DNA of 42,666 nucleotides from CAYVMN01 sp043808585 (GTDB taxonomy: Bacteria; Desulfobacterota; DSM-4660; Desulfatiglandales; Desulfatiglandaceae). Where the stretch lies: positions 1 to 42,666 of the forward strand of contig JAZDES010000002.1 in the NCBI GenBank assembly GCA_043808585.1, written 5' to 3'. Below are positions 34,944 to 42,666 of this stretch, one piece after another. The translations under genes were made by a program, and so were the position numbers. The stretch's first letter is position 1. Each line of letters opens with the position of its first letter. Under the pieces are notes generated by a model that was given only the letters and a program-made list of their open reading frames with translations, was not told the DNA's origin and searched no databases.

Positions 34944-36020
34944 ATGTTAGTTCGGGAAATAGACCTGGGTCCCATACGACCTCCGAGCGAAGGAGGGAGC
35001 AACTCTCTCCTCATACGGGCTACGAGAAACTGTCCATGGAACAGGTGCACCTTTTGTTATGGATCAAGCTACAATCACGAGAAGTTCCAGCTGCGCACTG
35101 TTGAGGAGATAAAGAGGGACATAGATACAGTCGGTCAGATCAAAGAGATGATCCTGGAGGCGTCAACAGAATCCGGTTCCGCCGGAAGAATAGATGGATC
35201 AGTTCTTAGGTTCATCACTAAGAGTGGGAAAGGCATCACATCGAGCCCCACCTTTGCAACCGTCTTTTACTGGCTGGCCTCGGGGGGGAAGACCGTGTTC
35301 CTGCAGGACGCGGACTCTCTGATCATGAAGACACCTCAGCTGATCGAGGTATTGGACTGCCTGAAAAAGGCCTTTCCTTCCATCGAACGGATCACCTCCT
35401 ACGCCCGGGCAAAGACCGCCTTTAAGAAGTCTGCCGAGGAGTTGAAGGAACTGAAAGAGGCAGGTCTCACGAGGCTTCATGTGGGTCTCGAGACAGGAGA
35501 TGATAATCTACTAAAAAAGGTCAAGAAGGGGATAACAGCACAGGAGCAGATAGGGGCCGGGAGAAAGGTGGTCAACGCGGGGATGGAACTCTCCCTTTAC
35601 GTAATGCCCGGCCTTGGTGGCCTTGACTTATCGATGGAACATGCAAGGCATACGGCGCAGGTACTAAACGAGATCAATCCCGCATTCATCCGATCCAGAC
35701 CCTTTGTCCCGAGACCCGGGACTCCCATGTTAGATGAATTCAGGGAGGGAACTCTCAGGCTCCTGTCGCCCCACAGCATCATTCGGGAGATCGGCATGCT
35801 GGTGAGTGACCTCACCGTCAGATCTAGAATCTGCTTCGACCATGCACTCAATCCCTGCTGGCGGTCTGAATTCAGCGCTGTGCCCCTGCTCATTCAGGCC
35901 TATGACGGCTACCAACTTCCCGAGAGGAAGGAAGAAATCCTGAACATCCTGGATAAGGGCCTATCAATCGACGAGACCAAGTATATCCGCTCGGAAGATT
36001 TGATTTACGCTACGCTGTAA
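34944..36020 (+). CDS. Radical SAM protein of unknown substrate
   Basis: A 358-residue enzyme. The iron-sulfur motif is CPWNRCTFC (C30, C35, C38), a Cx4Cx2C spacing instead of the classical Cx3Cx2C; this WN-type variant is known in a branch of radical SAM proteins. Later segments fit the core barrel (HVGLETGDDNLLKKVKKG, FVPRPGTPMLDEF). No B12 or TRAM domain is visible. GAGGT precedes the ATG. A rho-independent terminator lies 50 bases after the stop. Substrate unknown. Confidence 0.88.
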   Translation: MLVREIDLGPIRPPSEGGSNSLLIRATRNCPWNRCTFCYGSSYNHEKFQLRTVEEIKRDIDTVGQIKEMILEASTESGSAGRIDGSVLRFITKSGKGITSSPTFATVFYWLASGGKTVFLQDADSLIMKTPQLIEVLDCLKKAFPSIERITSYARAKTAFKKSAEELKELKEAGLTRLHVGLETGDDNLLKKVKKGITAQEQIGAGRKVVNAGMELSLYVMPGLGGLDLSMEHARHTAQVLNEINPAFIRSRPFVPRPGTPMLDEFREGTLRLLSPHSIIREIGMLVSDLTVRSRICFDHALNPCWRSEFSAVPLLIQAYDGYQLPERKEEILNILDKGLSIDETKYIRSEDLIYATL

Positions 36021-36070
36021 CCCGCTTGCCCCTTATCCTTTCGTAATCGCGGTACCCGCCGAAGAGGACC

Positions 36071-36109
36071 AAAACCCCGCCTTTACAAAGTGAGTGGGGT
36101 TTTGTTTTA
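36071..36109 (+). terminator. Rho-independent terminator
   Basis: Perfect 8-base stem AAAACCCC (36071-36078) and GGGGTTTT (36096-36103), followed by GTTTTA. It ends about 20 bases before the MFS start codon. Confidence 0.75.
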
Positions 36110-36129
36110 GATTGGGTTTTTGATTGGAA

Positions 36130-37317
36130 ATGAATTCAGAAAAGCAATGCGCGTTATACAGCCCATCCTTCATCTTAATGGCCGCGGCTAACCTGTTTAT
36201 TGTATCCAGTTTCGGCAGCTTCTTTCTCTTTCCCCTATTCATTACGAGCCACGGTGGCACCAAAGCAGACATAGGGATTATTATGGGGACAGCCGTGCTA
36301 TCCTCAGTCCTGTGTCGTCCCTGGGTCTCCGAGATGACCGATAGAATTGGGAGAAAAAGGTGCTATACCATCGGGTGTATACTCATGAGCCTCCTGCCTC
36401 TTTCCTATCTCATGCTTAGGGGTGAGTTGGCCCACTTTTACTTTCCCCTTATTCTTATAAGGCTCTTACACGGTATCGGGCTGGCCATCTGTTTCACATC
36501 CGCGTTTACCTATATTGCAGATATCGTGCCCAAGGTGCGTCTAAATGAAGGGATCGGGATGTTCGGCGTCACGGCCCTTGTCGGGATGGCCGTCGGGCCC
36601 GCCGTTGCAGAGATCATCATCAGAGAACTCGGCTTTACAGGCTTTTTCTTAAATGCCGCAGTAATGGCTACCGCTGGGCTCTTGCTTCAGCTCCCCCTGA
36701 GAGAGTCATATGTGCGTACCTCCAACGATTCCGGGGAGGGTTTTTTCTCTGTGCTAATGAAGAGAAAGATCTTGATCGTGGCATTACTCTCGGTTCTGTT
36801 TGGCTTCGGCCTGGCTGCCTCGGGCAATTTTGTCTCCCCATTTGCCAACGAGCGACATCTTACATTTATTTCTCTTTACTATATCTCGTATTCTTCAGCG
36901 GCCATAATAACAAGGTTTCTTGGGGGCAGGCTTGCAGACAGGGTGGGGGAAGAACGGGTGATCCCTTATGCGCTTTTCCTGACAGGTGCAGGATTTCTGG
37001 TTCTGGTTTTTCTAGGGGGAAAGACGATCCTGGCCGTATCCGGTCTTATGTCCGGTTGTGGACATGGCCTCCTTTTTCCCTGCCTCAACTCATTGGCCAT
37101 TCGAAAAGAGCCTATCGGCATCCGTGGAAAGATCACCGGTATCTTTACCGGGGGAATCGATGCAGGGGCCTTTTTGGGGTCCGTCCTCCTGGGCTACGTC
37201 GGGGAGTGGGCAGGCTTCCGGATGATTTTTCTTGGAGCGGCCCTTGCCTTGCTGACCGGGTTGTTGGTCTACAGGTTCAAGGCCTCACAATTTCTGACAA
37301 TGGTCAATCATCAGTAG
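36130..37317 (+). CDS. MFS transporter
   Basis: A 396-residue major facilitator with about 12 hydrophobic segments. The MFS motif A-like SEMTDRIGRKR follows TM2, and a second copy (GGRLADRVGEER) sits in the C-terminal half. It is probably an exporter or sugar/drug:proton antiporter; the substrate is unknown. ATG at 36130 was chosen over TTG at 36124. A strong terminator hairpin ends just before it, so its transcription must start within or read through that hairpin. Confidence 0.9.
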   Translation: MNSEKQCALYSPSFILMAAANLFIVSSFGSFFLFPLFITSHGGTKADIGIIMGTAVLSSVLCRPWVSEMTDRIGRKRCYTIGCILMSLLPLSYLMLRGELAHFYFPLILIRLLHGIGLAICFTSAFTYIADIVPKVRLNEGIGMFGVTALVGMAVGPAVAEIIIRELGFTGFFLNAAVMATAGLLLQLPLRESYVRTSNDSGEGFFSVLMKRKILIVALLSVLFGFGLAASGNFVSPFANERHLTFISLYYISYSSAAIITRFLGGRLADRVGEERVIPYALFLTGAGFLVLVFLGGKTILAVSGLMSGCGHGLLFPCLNSLAIRKEPIGIRGKITGIFTGGIDAGAFLGSVLLGYVGEWAGFRMIFLGAALALLTGLLVYRFKASQFLTMVNHQ

Positions 37318-37382
37318 TGAATCAGGAGGGGAGGAGGGGTGCTTGGAGGAGCAAGGAGCACCAAGTGGCATGGGAGTGAGTC

Positions 37383-38825
37383 ATGGGACTTAGAAAGTAC
37401 GATTTTGGGAAATTCTTCAATCCCAGGAGCATCGCCATCGTTGGTGTACCGAGGGAGGGTTACCGATTCGGGGGAACCAGTTTTCTGAAGAAGCTTCAGG
37501 AATCCGGATTTAGGGGACAGCTCTATCCGATAAACCCAAAGGCAAGCGAGATCCAGGGGCTCAAGGCCTATCCAGATCTCTCGGCCCTGCCCGAGGCGCC
37601 TGACCTGGCCATTGTGTCCGTTGCCGCAAGGTTGGTACCCTCCATCCTGGAGGAATGTGCCCGAATCGACCTGAGACATATCCACATCCTCTCATCAGGG
37701 TTCAAGGAGACAGGGACAGGGGAGGGGATAAGGCTTGAGAGAGAGATAAGGTCTATTTCCAAGGAAAGGGGATTGCTGGTAATAGGCCCCAACTGCATGG
37801 GGCCCTATTGCCCATCCTCCGGTCTTACCGCGTGGGGGGCCATACCCGGTCTCGATGGGCCTCTCAGCATTATTTCCCAGAGCGGGGGCATCACACAGCG
37901 CCTTACCGAATATGCCTGCTCGCTGGGAATCGGTGTGAGCAAGGCGGTGAGTTTCGGTAATGGAGCGGTCCTGGATAGCTGCGATTATCTTGAGTATATG
38001 GCAGAAGAAAAAGAGATACGGGTGATCGCCATGTACCTGGAAAGCGTCCAGGACGGCCGCAAATTTTTGCGTCTTGCAAGGGAGGTGGCGAAAGAAAAGC
38101 CCATTGTCCTCTGGAAAGGGGGAGAGAGCGAAGCGGGGGCTGCGACTGCGGCCTCACATACAGGGGCGATGTCTGGAGAGGAGAGGGCCTGGGAGGGCTT
38201 TTTTCGCCAGACAGGGGCAATTCGGGTGCGCTCAATGGAGGAGTGGGTGGATACGGTCATGACCATGACCCTGCTTACCTTGCCTGGGGGGAAGGGTGTT
38301 TTTCTGATAGGCGGTGGGGGAGGGAATAGTGTGGCCTACAGCGACGTCTGCATCCGGGAAGGACTTGATGTGCCCCGGCTTTCGGATGACACCATGGTTG
38401 AGCTCCGGAAGAGGGTGCCGATTGCAGGCTCCATAGCGGGTAACCCCCTCGACATGTTTAGGACATTCCAGGATTCTGCCTATCTGGCTGGGATTCTGGA
38501 GCTTGGTTATGAGGACCCCAACGTTTCCATGGTCATAGTGGATCGGCTTATACCCAGAAAGGCATTCCACCTTCCCGATCTGCCGGACTCAACACCCGAG
38601 ATAATCAGATACTTGAAAGACAGGCATGACAAGAAGCCGACGGTATTTATTGTTGAATCAGGAGGTGGGGACCCGGATCTGGCGGCGCAGGGGGCGGTCA
38701 TGAGGAGGCAGTTTTGCGAGTCCGGAATCCCGGCCTTCCCCTCACTCAAGAGGGCAGCAAGGGCATTGGCACATCTCTTTCAATGGTCACAAAACAGAAA
38801 ACCCCACCCCCCAAACCCTCGCTGA
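37383..38825 (+). CDS. ADP-forming acyl-CoA synthetase alpha-type subunit
   Basis: A 480-residue protein. An N-terminal CoA-binding Rossmann domain (FNPRSIAIVGVPREG) is followed by two flavodoxin-like succinyl-CoA-ligase domains; the phosphorylated His is probably in AASHTGAMSG. It has no ATP-grasp (beta) domain, which in archaeal and many bacterial enzymes is fused or separate. These enzymes interconvert acyl-CoA and acid with ATP synthesis. The upstream 65 bases are purine-rich and give several overlapping ribosome sites. Convergent with the next gene (8-base gap). Confidence 0.87.
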   Translation: MGLRKYDFGKFFNPRSIAIVGVPREGYRFGGTSFLKKLQESGFRGQLYPINPKASEIQGLKAYPDLSALPEAPDLAIVSVAARLVPSILEECARIDLRHIHILSSGFKETGTGEGIRLEREIRSISKERGLLVIGPNCMGPYCPSSGLTAWGAIPGLDGPLSIISQSGGITQRLTEYACSLGIGVSKAVSFGNGAVLDSCDYLEYMAEEKEIRVIAMYLESVQDGRKFLRLAREVAKEKPIVLWKGGESEAGAATAASHTGAMSGEERAWEGFFRQTGAIRVRSMEEWVDTVMTMTLLTLPGGKGVFLIGGGGGNSVAYSDVCIREGLDVPRLSDDTMVELRKRVPIAGSIAGNPLDMFRTFQDSAYLAGILELGYEDPNVSMVIVDRLIPRKAFHLPDLPDSTPEIIRYLKDRHDKKPTVFIVESGGGDPDLAAQGAVMRRQFCESGIPAFPSLKRAARALAHLFQWSQNRKPHPPNPR

Positions 38826-38833
38826 ATTCGCCT

Positions 38834-39988
38834 TTATTTCGCAACGACCTCTTGCGGCAGCCTCCTTGTGAGGATATCCACGGCTTCCTCTACCATCTCT
38901 TCGAGAACCTGGCGGGCGGGTTTAATCTCTGTAATGAGCCCTGAGATCTGCCCTGCGAGGCCACCCACATAGTCTGTCATATTGGCCTCAATAAAGCTCC
39001 AGAGAAGCGCAGAGGAGATCAGGACCTGGTTGGGGAAGGGAATGGGTTCAAGCCCCGATTCGTCCCAGAGCCGATGGAATTTGTTTAGGCTCGCTCGTAA
39101 GGTCTTACCGGTGTAAGCCGTACTGACGCGTGTCCCTTCGTCGTTGGACTGAAGTATACGCTCTTTATTGGTATCCAGGGCACCGCCCTCGACGGTTGCC
39201 AGAAAGCGGGTGCCAACCCAGACGCCCACACAGCCCATGGCCAATGATGCTGCAAGTCCCCGGCCGTCCCCGATGCCACCGGCGGCCAAGACCGGCACGG
39301 GAGACGCTACATCGATGACCTGGGGCAGTAAGGCCATGGTTCCGATTCTACCCGTGTGCCCACCTCCCTCGTGACCCTGGGCCACCAGGAGATCCACCCC
39401 AGACTCTGCTATGCGACGGCCATTCTTTACATTGCCTGTGATCCCCAGCACCTTCATTCCCACGCTATGAGCTTCCTCAACCATGAAGCCGGGATTTCCG
39501 AGGCCCGCGCAAAATAGGGGTACCCTCTCCTCGATACATACCTTGATGGACTCCTGGGGTCGCATGGTGGTCGTATTCAATCTGACCATAACATCAACGT
39601 CCGGGAGATCCAATTCCTCCTTCACCTTTTTGATCCACTCAAGATGGGGCTTGGGGAGCATCTCCAGGACCTGGCTGAGGGGCAATTCCGTAACCCCTTC
39701 CCCTTCCATGCCTTTGCGGGTGTCCAAGCGTTTGGGGAGAAGCAGATCAACCCCGTATGGTCTGTCCGTCAGTGCCTTGATCTCCCGAATGGCGTCTCGA
39801 AGCTCATCGACCGTGAATCCGCTTCCCCCAAGGACCCCTAACCCGCCGGCCTCGGAGACGGCCACGACCAATTCCACCGGCGCCCCGGTCTTCTCTCCGA
39901 TCAAAGTTGGCCCCATTCCTGCGCTCAGGATCGGGTATTCGATGCCCAAAATATCACACAATCTGGTCTTCAGTACTCTCTTTCCCAT
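38834..39988 (-). CDS. Nitronate monooxygenase family (FMN) protein
   Basis: A 384-residue TIM-barrel FMN protein of the NMO/FabK family. Landmarks are YPILSAGMG near the N-terminus, AQGHEGGGHTG around the flavin and active site, PVPVLAAGGIGDGRGLAA and GVWVGTRFLAT. In anaerobes such proteins may act as enoyl reductases or nitronate detoxifiers; the reaction is not certain. AAAGGAG lies before the ATG. A MITE copy sits 32 bases upstream of the start and probably replaces or alters its promoter. Confidence 0.88.
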   Translation of the reverse strand: MGKRVLKTRLCDILGIEYPILSAGMGPTLIGEKTGAPVELVVAVSEAGGLGVLGGSGFTVDELRDAIREIKALTDRPYGVDLLLPKRLDTRKGMEGEGVTELPLSQVLEMLPKPHLEWIKKVKEELDLPDVDVMVRLNTTTMRPQESIKVCIEERVPLFCAGLGNPGFMVEEAHSVGMKVLGITGNVKNGRRIAESGVDLLVAQGHEGGGHTGRIGTMALLPQVIDVASPVPVLAAGGIGDGRGLAASLAMGCVGVWVGTRFLATVEGGALDTNKERILQSNDEGTRVSTAYTGKTLRASLNKFHRLWDESGLEPIPFPNQVLISSALLWSFIEANMTDYVGGLAGQISGLITEIKPARQVLEEMVEEAVDILTRRLPQEVVAK

Positions 39989-40012
39989 AAGACACTCCTT
40001 TCAGCTTAATTG

Positions 40013-40020
40013 CATCTTCT
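40013..40020. repeat. Left target-site duplication of MITE copy 2
   Basis: The 8 bases CATCTTCT directly abut the left end of the element and are repeated exactly at 40317-40324. Confidence 0.75.
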
Positions 40021-40316
40021 GTAATAGTTTGAAAAAAGTGGTGAGTCGCGTGGCCGACCGCGAGGGTCTTTTTTCCAATGGACGTAACCCAAATTCTTCA
40101 CAGCCTATGGTACGCCCCTTTACCTTTAAATATCCCGATGTAATCGGGACACAGGCAGGCGAGAGGTTTCTTCATAGGGACATCCTATCATGGGGCTGTT
40201 CCGTGACGAGTTTCAAGACCTCACTGCCGTTCCATGAAGTGATGCCGTCCTTTACGTCCTTTGGAAAAAAGACCCTCGCGGTCCTCTGCCTTTCTTTCAA
40301 AACGCTAAAGTGTTAC
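40021..40316. mobile_element. MITE-like inverted-repeat element, copy 2, with 8-bp target duplication
   Basis: A 296-base element sharing both ends and most of its interior with copy 1. It starts GTAATAGTTT and ends AGTGTTAC. The left arm is partly rearranged and lacks the TTTAGCG of copy 1. An internal TCCCGATGTAATCGGGA palindrome is present here only. The exact CATCTTCT flanks show that it moved as a unit. GTAA ends with 8-base duplications fit the IS66 family; a source IS66 is not in the window. Confidence 0.85.
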
Positions 40317-40324
40317 CATCTTCT
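40317..40324. repeat. Right target-site duplication of MITE copy 2
   Basis: CATCTTCT, identical to 40013-40020. Confidence 0.75.
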
Positions 40325-40365
40325 CAATAAATAGGGATGAATGCTTTGCTATAGCCGAAACCATC

Positions 40366-40399
40366 AACCTTGAACCATGAACTTTGGAACTTTGAACCT
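40366..40399 (-). repeat. Degenerate GTTC/AAGGTT word repeat
   Basis: Read on the minus strand this contains AGGTTCAAAGTTCCAAAGTT, the same word family as at 2957-2984. It lies between the MITE and the end of the crotonase gene. Confidence 0.5.
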
Positions 40400-40431
40400 G
40401 AGTAGCTACGCAATCAATTCTAACTCAAGCA

Positions 40432-41229
40432 TTACTTGCCTTTGAACAAGGGCCTTCGTTTCTGGATAAAGGCCGCTTGCCCTTCCTTCAAATCTTCGCT
40501 CCTGATCGCCTCTTCAATGAGTTGGTCGGCCTCCTGTCGATCCTCTTTTCTCATGGTCTCTGAACCGACAACCATATTCAAGATCCTCTTTATACCCCTG
40601 AGGGATAGGGGGGCATTTCCTGCGATATCTTCTGCCAACTCATAGGTAAATGACTCAAGTTCCGGCCTGGGGACCAGGTAATCCACCAGTCCCAGCTCTT
40701 TGAGTTTTGCAGCATCGTAGGTGCGAGCCGAGAAGAATATCTCTTTGGTACTTGATAGTCCTATGGTTTGGATGAATCGCCTCAGGCCTACAGGAGAATA
40801 AACCAGCCCTATTTTGGCAGCAACCATACCCATCCGGATATCATCAACCGCAATTCGAATATCGCATGAGACCGCCAAATCGCACGCCCCTCCGAAGGCC
40901 GATCCATTCAACATCGCTATGACCGGATAGGGGTAGTTCACTATGTGTTGAATGGCCGATTCAAAGGGGATTCGGTCCTTCAGATTTTTCTTGATTTCGG
41001 GGCTGATATTGGTCGGCAGGGCGGTGATGTCGTATCCGGAAGAGAACGCCTTATCCCCGGCTCCTCTGATGACCAGGGTCCGGATGGTATCGTCCCTTGA
41101 AAGTTCCACTAAGGTCCTGGAAAGCCTTACGAGTAACTCCGGTGAAAGGGCATTTCTTTTTTGAGGTCTGTTTAAGACCAGGGTACAAACATTTTGTTTT
41201 TTCTGGACAAGGAGTATTTGGTCTTCCAT
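40432..41229 (-). CDS. Enoyl-CoA hydratase/isomerase family protein
   Basis: A 265-residue crotonase-fold protein. The oxyanion-hole segments are present: AFSSGYDITAL, and GSAFGGACDLAVSCDIRIA. At the site of the first catalytic Glu of enoyl-CoA hydratase the sequence is AAKIGLVYSPVG, so that Glu appears to be absent, while the second (STKEIFF) seems kept. That pattern suggests an isomerase or another crotonase reaction rather than classical hydration. It is a single gene on the minus strand and its substrate is unknown. Confidence 0.88.
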   Translation of the reverse strand: MEDQILLVQKKQNVCTLVLNRPQKRNALSPELLVRLSRTLVELSRDDTIRTLVIRGAGDKAFSSGYDITALPTNISPEIKKNLKDRIPFESAIQHIVNYPYPVIAMLNGSAFGGACDLAVSCDIRIAVDDIRMGMVAAKIGLVYSPVGLRRFIQTIGLSSTKEIFFSARTYDAAKLKELGLVDYLVPRPELESFTYELAEDIAGNAPLSLRGIKRILNMVVGSETMRKEDRQEADQLIEEAIRSEDLKEGQAAFIQKRRPLFKGK

Positions 41230-41378
41230 TATCTCGGATCTGTCTCTGGGACTATCTGCCAGGGAGAATAAAGCAAGCCTGGAATGGGCGGAATACTAAA
41301 ACGGTTGATTACTAAAGTCAAATGGGCAAAAGCCTCATTCTTGCCCACAGGCACTTCAAGTGATAGGCTGTATTGATT

Positions 41379-42326
41379 ATGGACCTTTTCAAATATTATG
41401 AATGCTGTAACCTTTGCCCCCGTTCCTGTGGCGTCTCCAGGTCAAAGGGGGGTGAAAAGATACGCCTGGGGTATTGCGGCGAAGAGGATCAGATTCGGGT
41501 CGCGTATGTAGGCCCCCATTTTGGAGAAGAGCCACCGATTACGGGCAGTAAAGGTTCAGGCACCATCTTTTTCAGCGGGTGTACCCTTAGATGCTCCTTC
41601 TGTCAGAATTATCAGATCTCCCGTGGGGGGCTTGGCACGAGGACAAGTGTTGAAAAGGTGGTCAAAAGGGTTTTGGGCATGGTCAAGAGCTATCATGTCC
41701 ACAATATCAATCTTGTGACCCCCGACCATTTCTATCCGCATGTCTTCCGGCTCGTATCCTTGTTGAGAAAAGAAGGCCTCGATCTCCCTATGGTTTACAA
41801 TCTCTCGGGCTACCAGTCAGTAGAGATGCTGAGGCTGGCCGAAGGGCTTGCAGATATCTATCTTCCCGACTACAAGTACTCTGATTCGTCCCTGGCCGCT
41901 AAGCTGTCAAGGTGCCCGGACTATCCGATGGTAGCCCTTGAAGCCATTGTAGAGATGGTCAGACAGAAGGGCTTTCTGGATTCCTTTTTGACAGGCAGCG
42001 ACATTGCGATGAGAGGGGTCCTGGTGAGACATCTGATCCTGCCGGGAAATATCGACAATTCAATAAAGGCCTTGACAAGCCTCTTTGTGGAATTTGGAAG
42101 GGGGCTTCCTGTCAGTATTATGTCGCAATACCATCCGGCCTTGCAACAGGAGGACAAGTCATTGAATCGCCCGCTTACCGGTGAGGAATTTGGGGAGGTC
42201 TACACCCATGCAAAGGAGCTTGGTTTTGAACATCTCTTTGTGCAGTTTCCCAAAAAAGCCCCTGGGCGCGGTAATGTGGCTTCTCGGTTTCTGCCCGATT
42301 TCCGGCAGGCAGAACCCTTCGGTTAG
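41379..42326 (+). CDS. Radical SAM protein (PflA-like activating-enzyme group)
   Basis: A 315-residue protein. An N-terminal CNLCPRSCGVSR motif precedes the radical SAM site CTLRCSFCQN, a classical Cx3Cx2C. Later segments LADIYLPDYKYSD and SIMSQYHPA match the uncharacterised PflA-like proteins. Members are usually called pyruvate formate-lyase activase-like, but their targets are mostly unknown. ATG at 41379 was preferred to TTG at 41373; the ribosome site is weak. The 143-base gap upstream has no clear promoter. Confidence 0.88.
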   Translation: MDLFKYYECCNLCPRSCGVSRSKGGEKIRLGYCGEEDQIRVAYVGPHFGEEPPITGSKGSGTIFFSGCTLRCSFCQNYQISRGGLGTRTSVEKVVKRVLGMVKSYHVHNINLVTPDHFYPHVFRLVSLLRKEGLDLPMVYNLSGYQSVEMLRLAEGLADIYLPDYKYSDSSLAAKLSRCPDYPMVALEAIVEMVRQKGFLDSFLTGSDIAMRGVLVRHLILPGNIDNSIKALTSLFVEFGRGLPVSIMSQYHPALQQEDKSLNRPLTGEEFGEVYTHAKELGFEHLFVQFPKKAPGRGNVASRFLPDFRQAEPFG

Positions 42327-42400
42327 AATCTTAGTTTATGGCTTCTATGCAAGATGTGAAGATGTTTTGTCAAAGCTAACCCTTTTGATTCATTGACAAT

Positions 42401-42463
42401 AAGGTTTCAAGTGTCGGGTGTCAGGATTTGGGGTTTGCTGAAACCTGAACACTGGGCACTGAT
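42401..42463 (+). repeat. Degenerate word repeat (GTGTCAGG / CCTGAACAC type)
   Basis: The 250-base gap after the radical SAM gene begins with loosely repeated words (GTGTCGGGTGTCAGG, GAAACCTGAACACTGGGCAC). This is the low-complexity intergenic type common in these genomes. Nothing else was recognised up to 42576. Confidence 0.4.
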
Positions 42464-42576
42464 TTGGTTGCGGCCGAAGGTCTGCATTGGAAATTGGTTC
42501 GCTCTCTTCCCGAATTCATTTTTCTCTTCATGCAAGAGACAGGCATCCGGAAATACTCTACCGGGGTAGGCAAGTG

Positions 42577-42666
42577 ATGCCAGGTTCTCAGACCCCCACA
42601 TTTGATGTGACCATGACATATCACAGCGAGGGCTTAAACTTCCCTCCTGAGGATATCGCACGTTTT
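42577..42666 (+). CDS. Start of an unidentified gene, cut by the window edge
   Basis: Thirty codons remain open to the right edge, starting MPGSQTPTFDVTMTYHSEG. A GGGGTAGG lies six bases before the ATG; a GTG directly precedes it. Too short to assign a family. Confidence 0.45.
   Translation, partial: MPGSQTPTFDVTMTYHSEGLNFPPEDIARF

Noticed and set aside
37318..37382. GGTGCT/AGCACC hairpin in the purine-rich leader before the CoA-ligase gene as a riboswitch
   Set aside because: Only a short stem without conserved riboswitch features; more likely overlapping ribosome-site-like sequence.
39483..40334. Long plus-strand open frame across the nitronate monooxygenase gene and the MITE
   Set aside because: Its first two thirds are antisense to a well-conserved gene and the rest is the mobile element.
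1..42666. CRISPR array, phage or defence island
   Set aside because: No regularly spaced direct repeats, integrase, capsid, restriction or toxin genes were found; the lone HNH protein belongs to a common housekeeping-like family.

Overview
The window looks like a chromosomal segment of a strictly anaerobic deltaproteobacterium (Desulfobacterota in the broad sense, of sulfate-reducer or syntroph type). This rests on gene content: a 4-hydroxybutyryl-CoA dehydratase, an HdrA plus Mvh-type [NiFe] hydrogenase cluster, a LUD/ferredoxin pair, an ADP-forming acyl-CoA synthetase subunit and two radical SAM enzymes. No 16S rRNA, tRNA or CRISPR array was seen, so taxonomy is inference. Genes are dense, on both strands, with many 4-base overlaps.

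Layout. 1-3.9 kb: the end of a PAS/SpoIIE phosphatase, a MurU-like nucleotidyltransferase broken by a frameshift in a poly-G run, an AmgK-like sugar kinase, a small unknown protein and a HIT protein. 3.9-4.5 kb: an HNH nuclease on the minus strand. 4.8-11.5 kb: the most distinctive region, a six-gene plus-strand cluster of 4-hydroxybutyryl-CoA dehydratase, HdrA, MvhD, MvhG, MvhA and a TusA-like protein behind a good sigma70-like promoter; HdrB and HdrC are absent. 11.6-18.3 kb: a minus-strand RND efflux operon (outer membrane factor, fusion protein, pump) followed by a lipoprotein. 18.6-21.0 kb: pxpABC (5-oxoprolinase). 21.0-22.0 kb: an FAH-family enzyme. 22.3-23.8 kb: EF-P with its lysine ligase EpmA. 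23.9-27.6 kb: a zinc-finger/J-domain protein, RarA and a histidine-kinase-like protein lacking the phosphoacceptor His. 27.9-32.5 kb: DnaE and a conserved unknown protein. 32.5-34.3 kb: a LUD protein and a ferredoxin-type protein. 34.9-42.3 kb: radical SAM, MFS, CoA-ligase subunit, nitronate monooxygenase-like, crotonase and a second radical SAM protein.

Two copies of a ~295-bp non-autonomous inverted-repeat element lie at 34581-34875 and 40021-40316. They start with GTAA, share a 53-bp identical end, and the second has a perfect 8-bp target duplication, as expected for an IS66-type MITE.

How the genes may work together (inference): the dehydratase makes crotonyl-CoA from 4-hydroxybutyryl-CoA, while MvhADG-HdrA links H2 to a flavin-based electron-bifurcating core whose acceptor subunits must be encoded elsewhere or be non-standard. 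The large hydrogenase subunit ends exactly at the last ligand motif, so it appears to need no C-terminal proteolysis.
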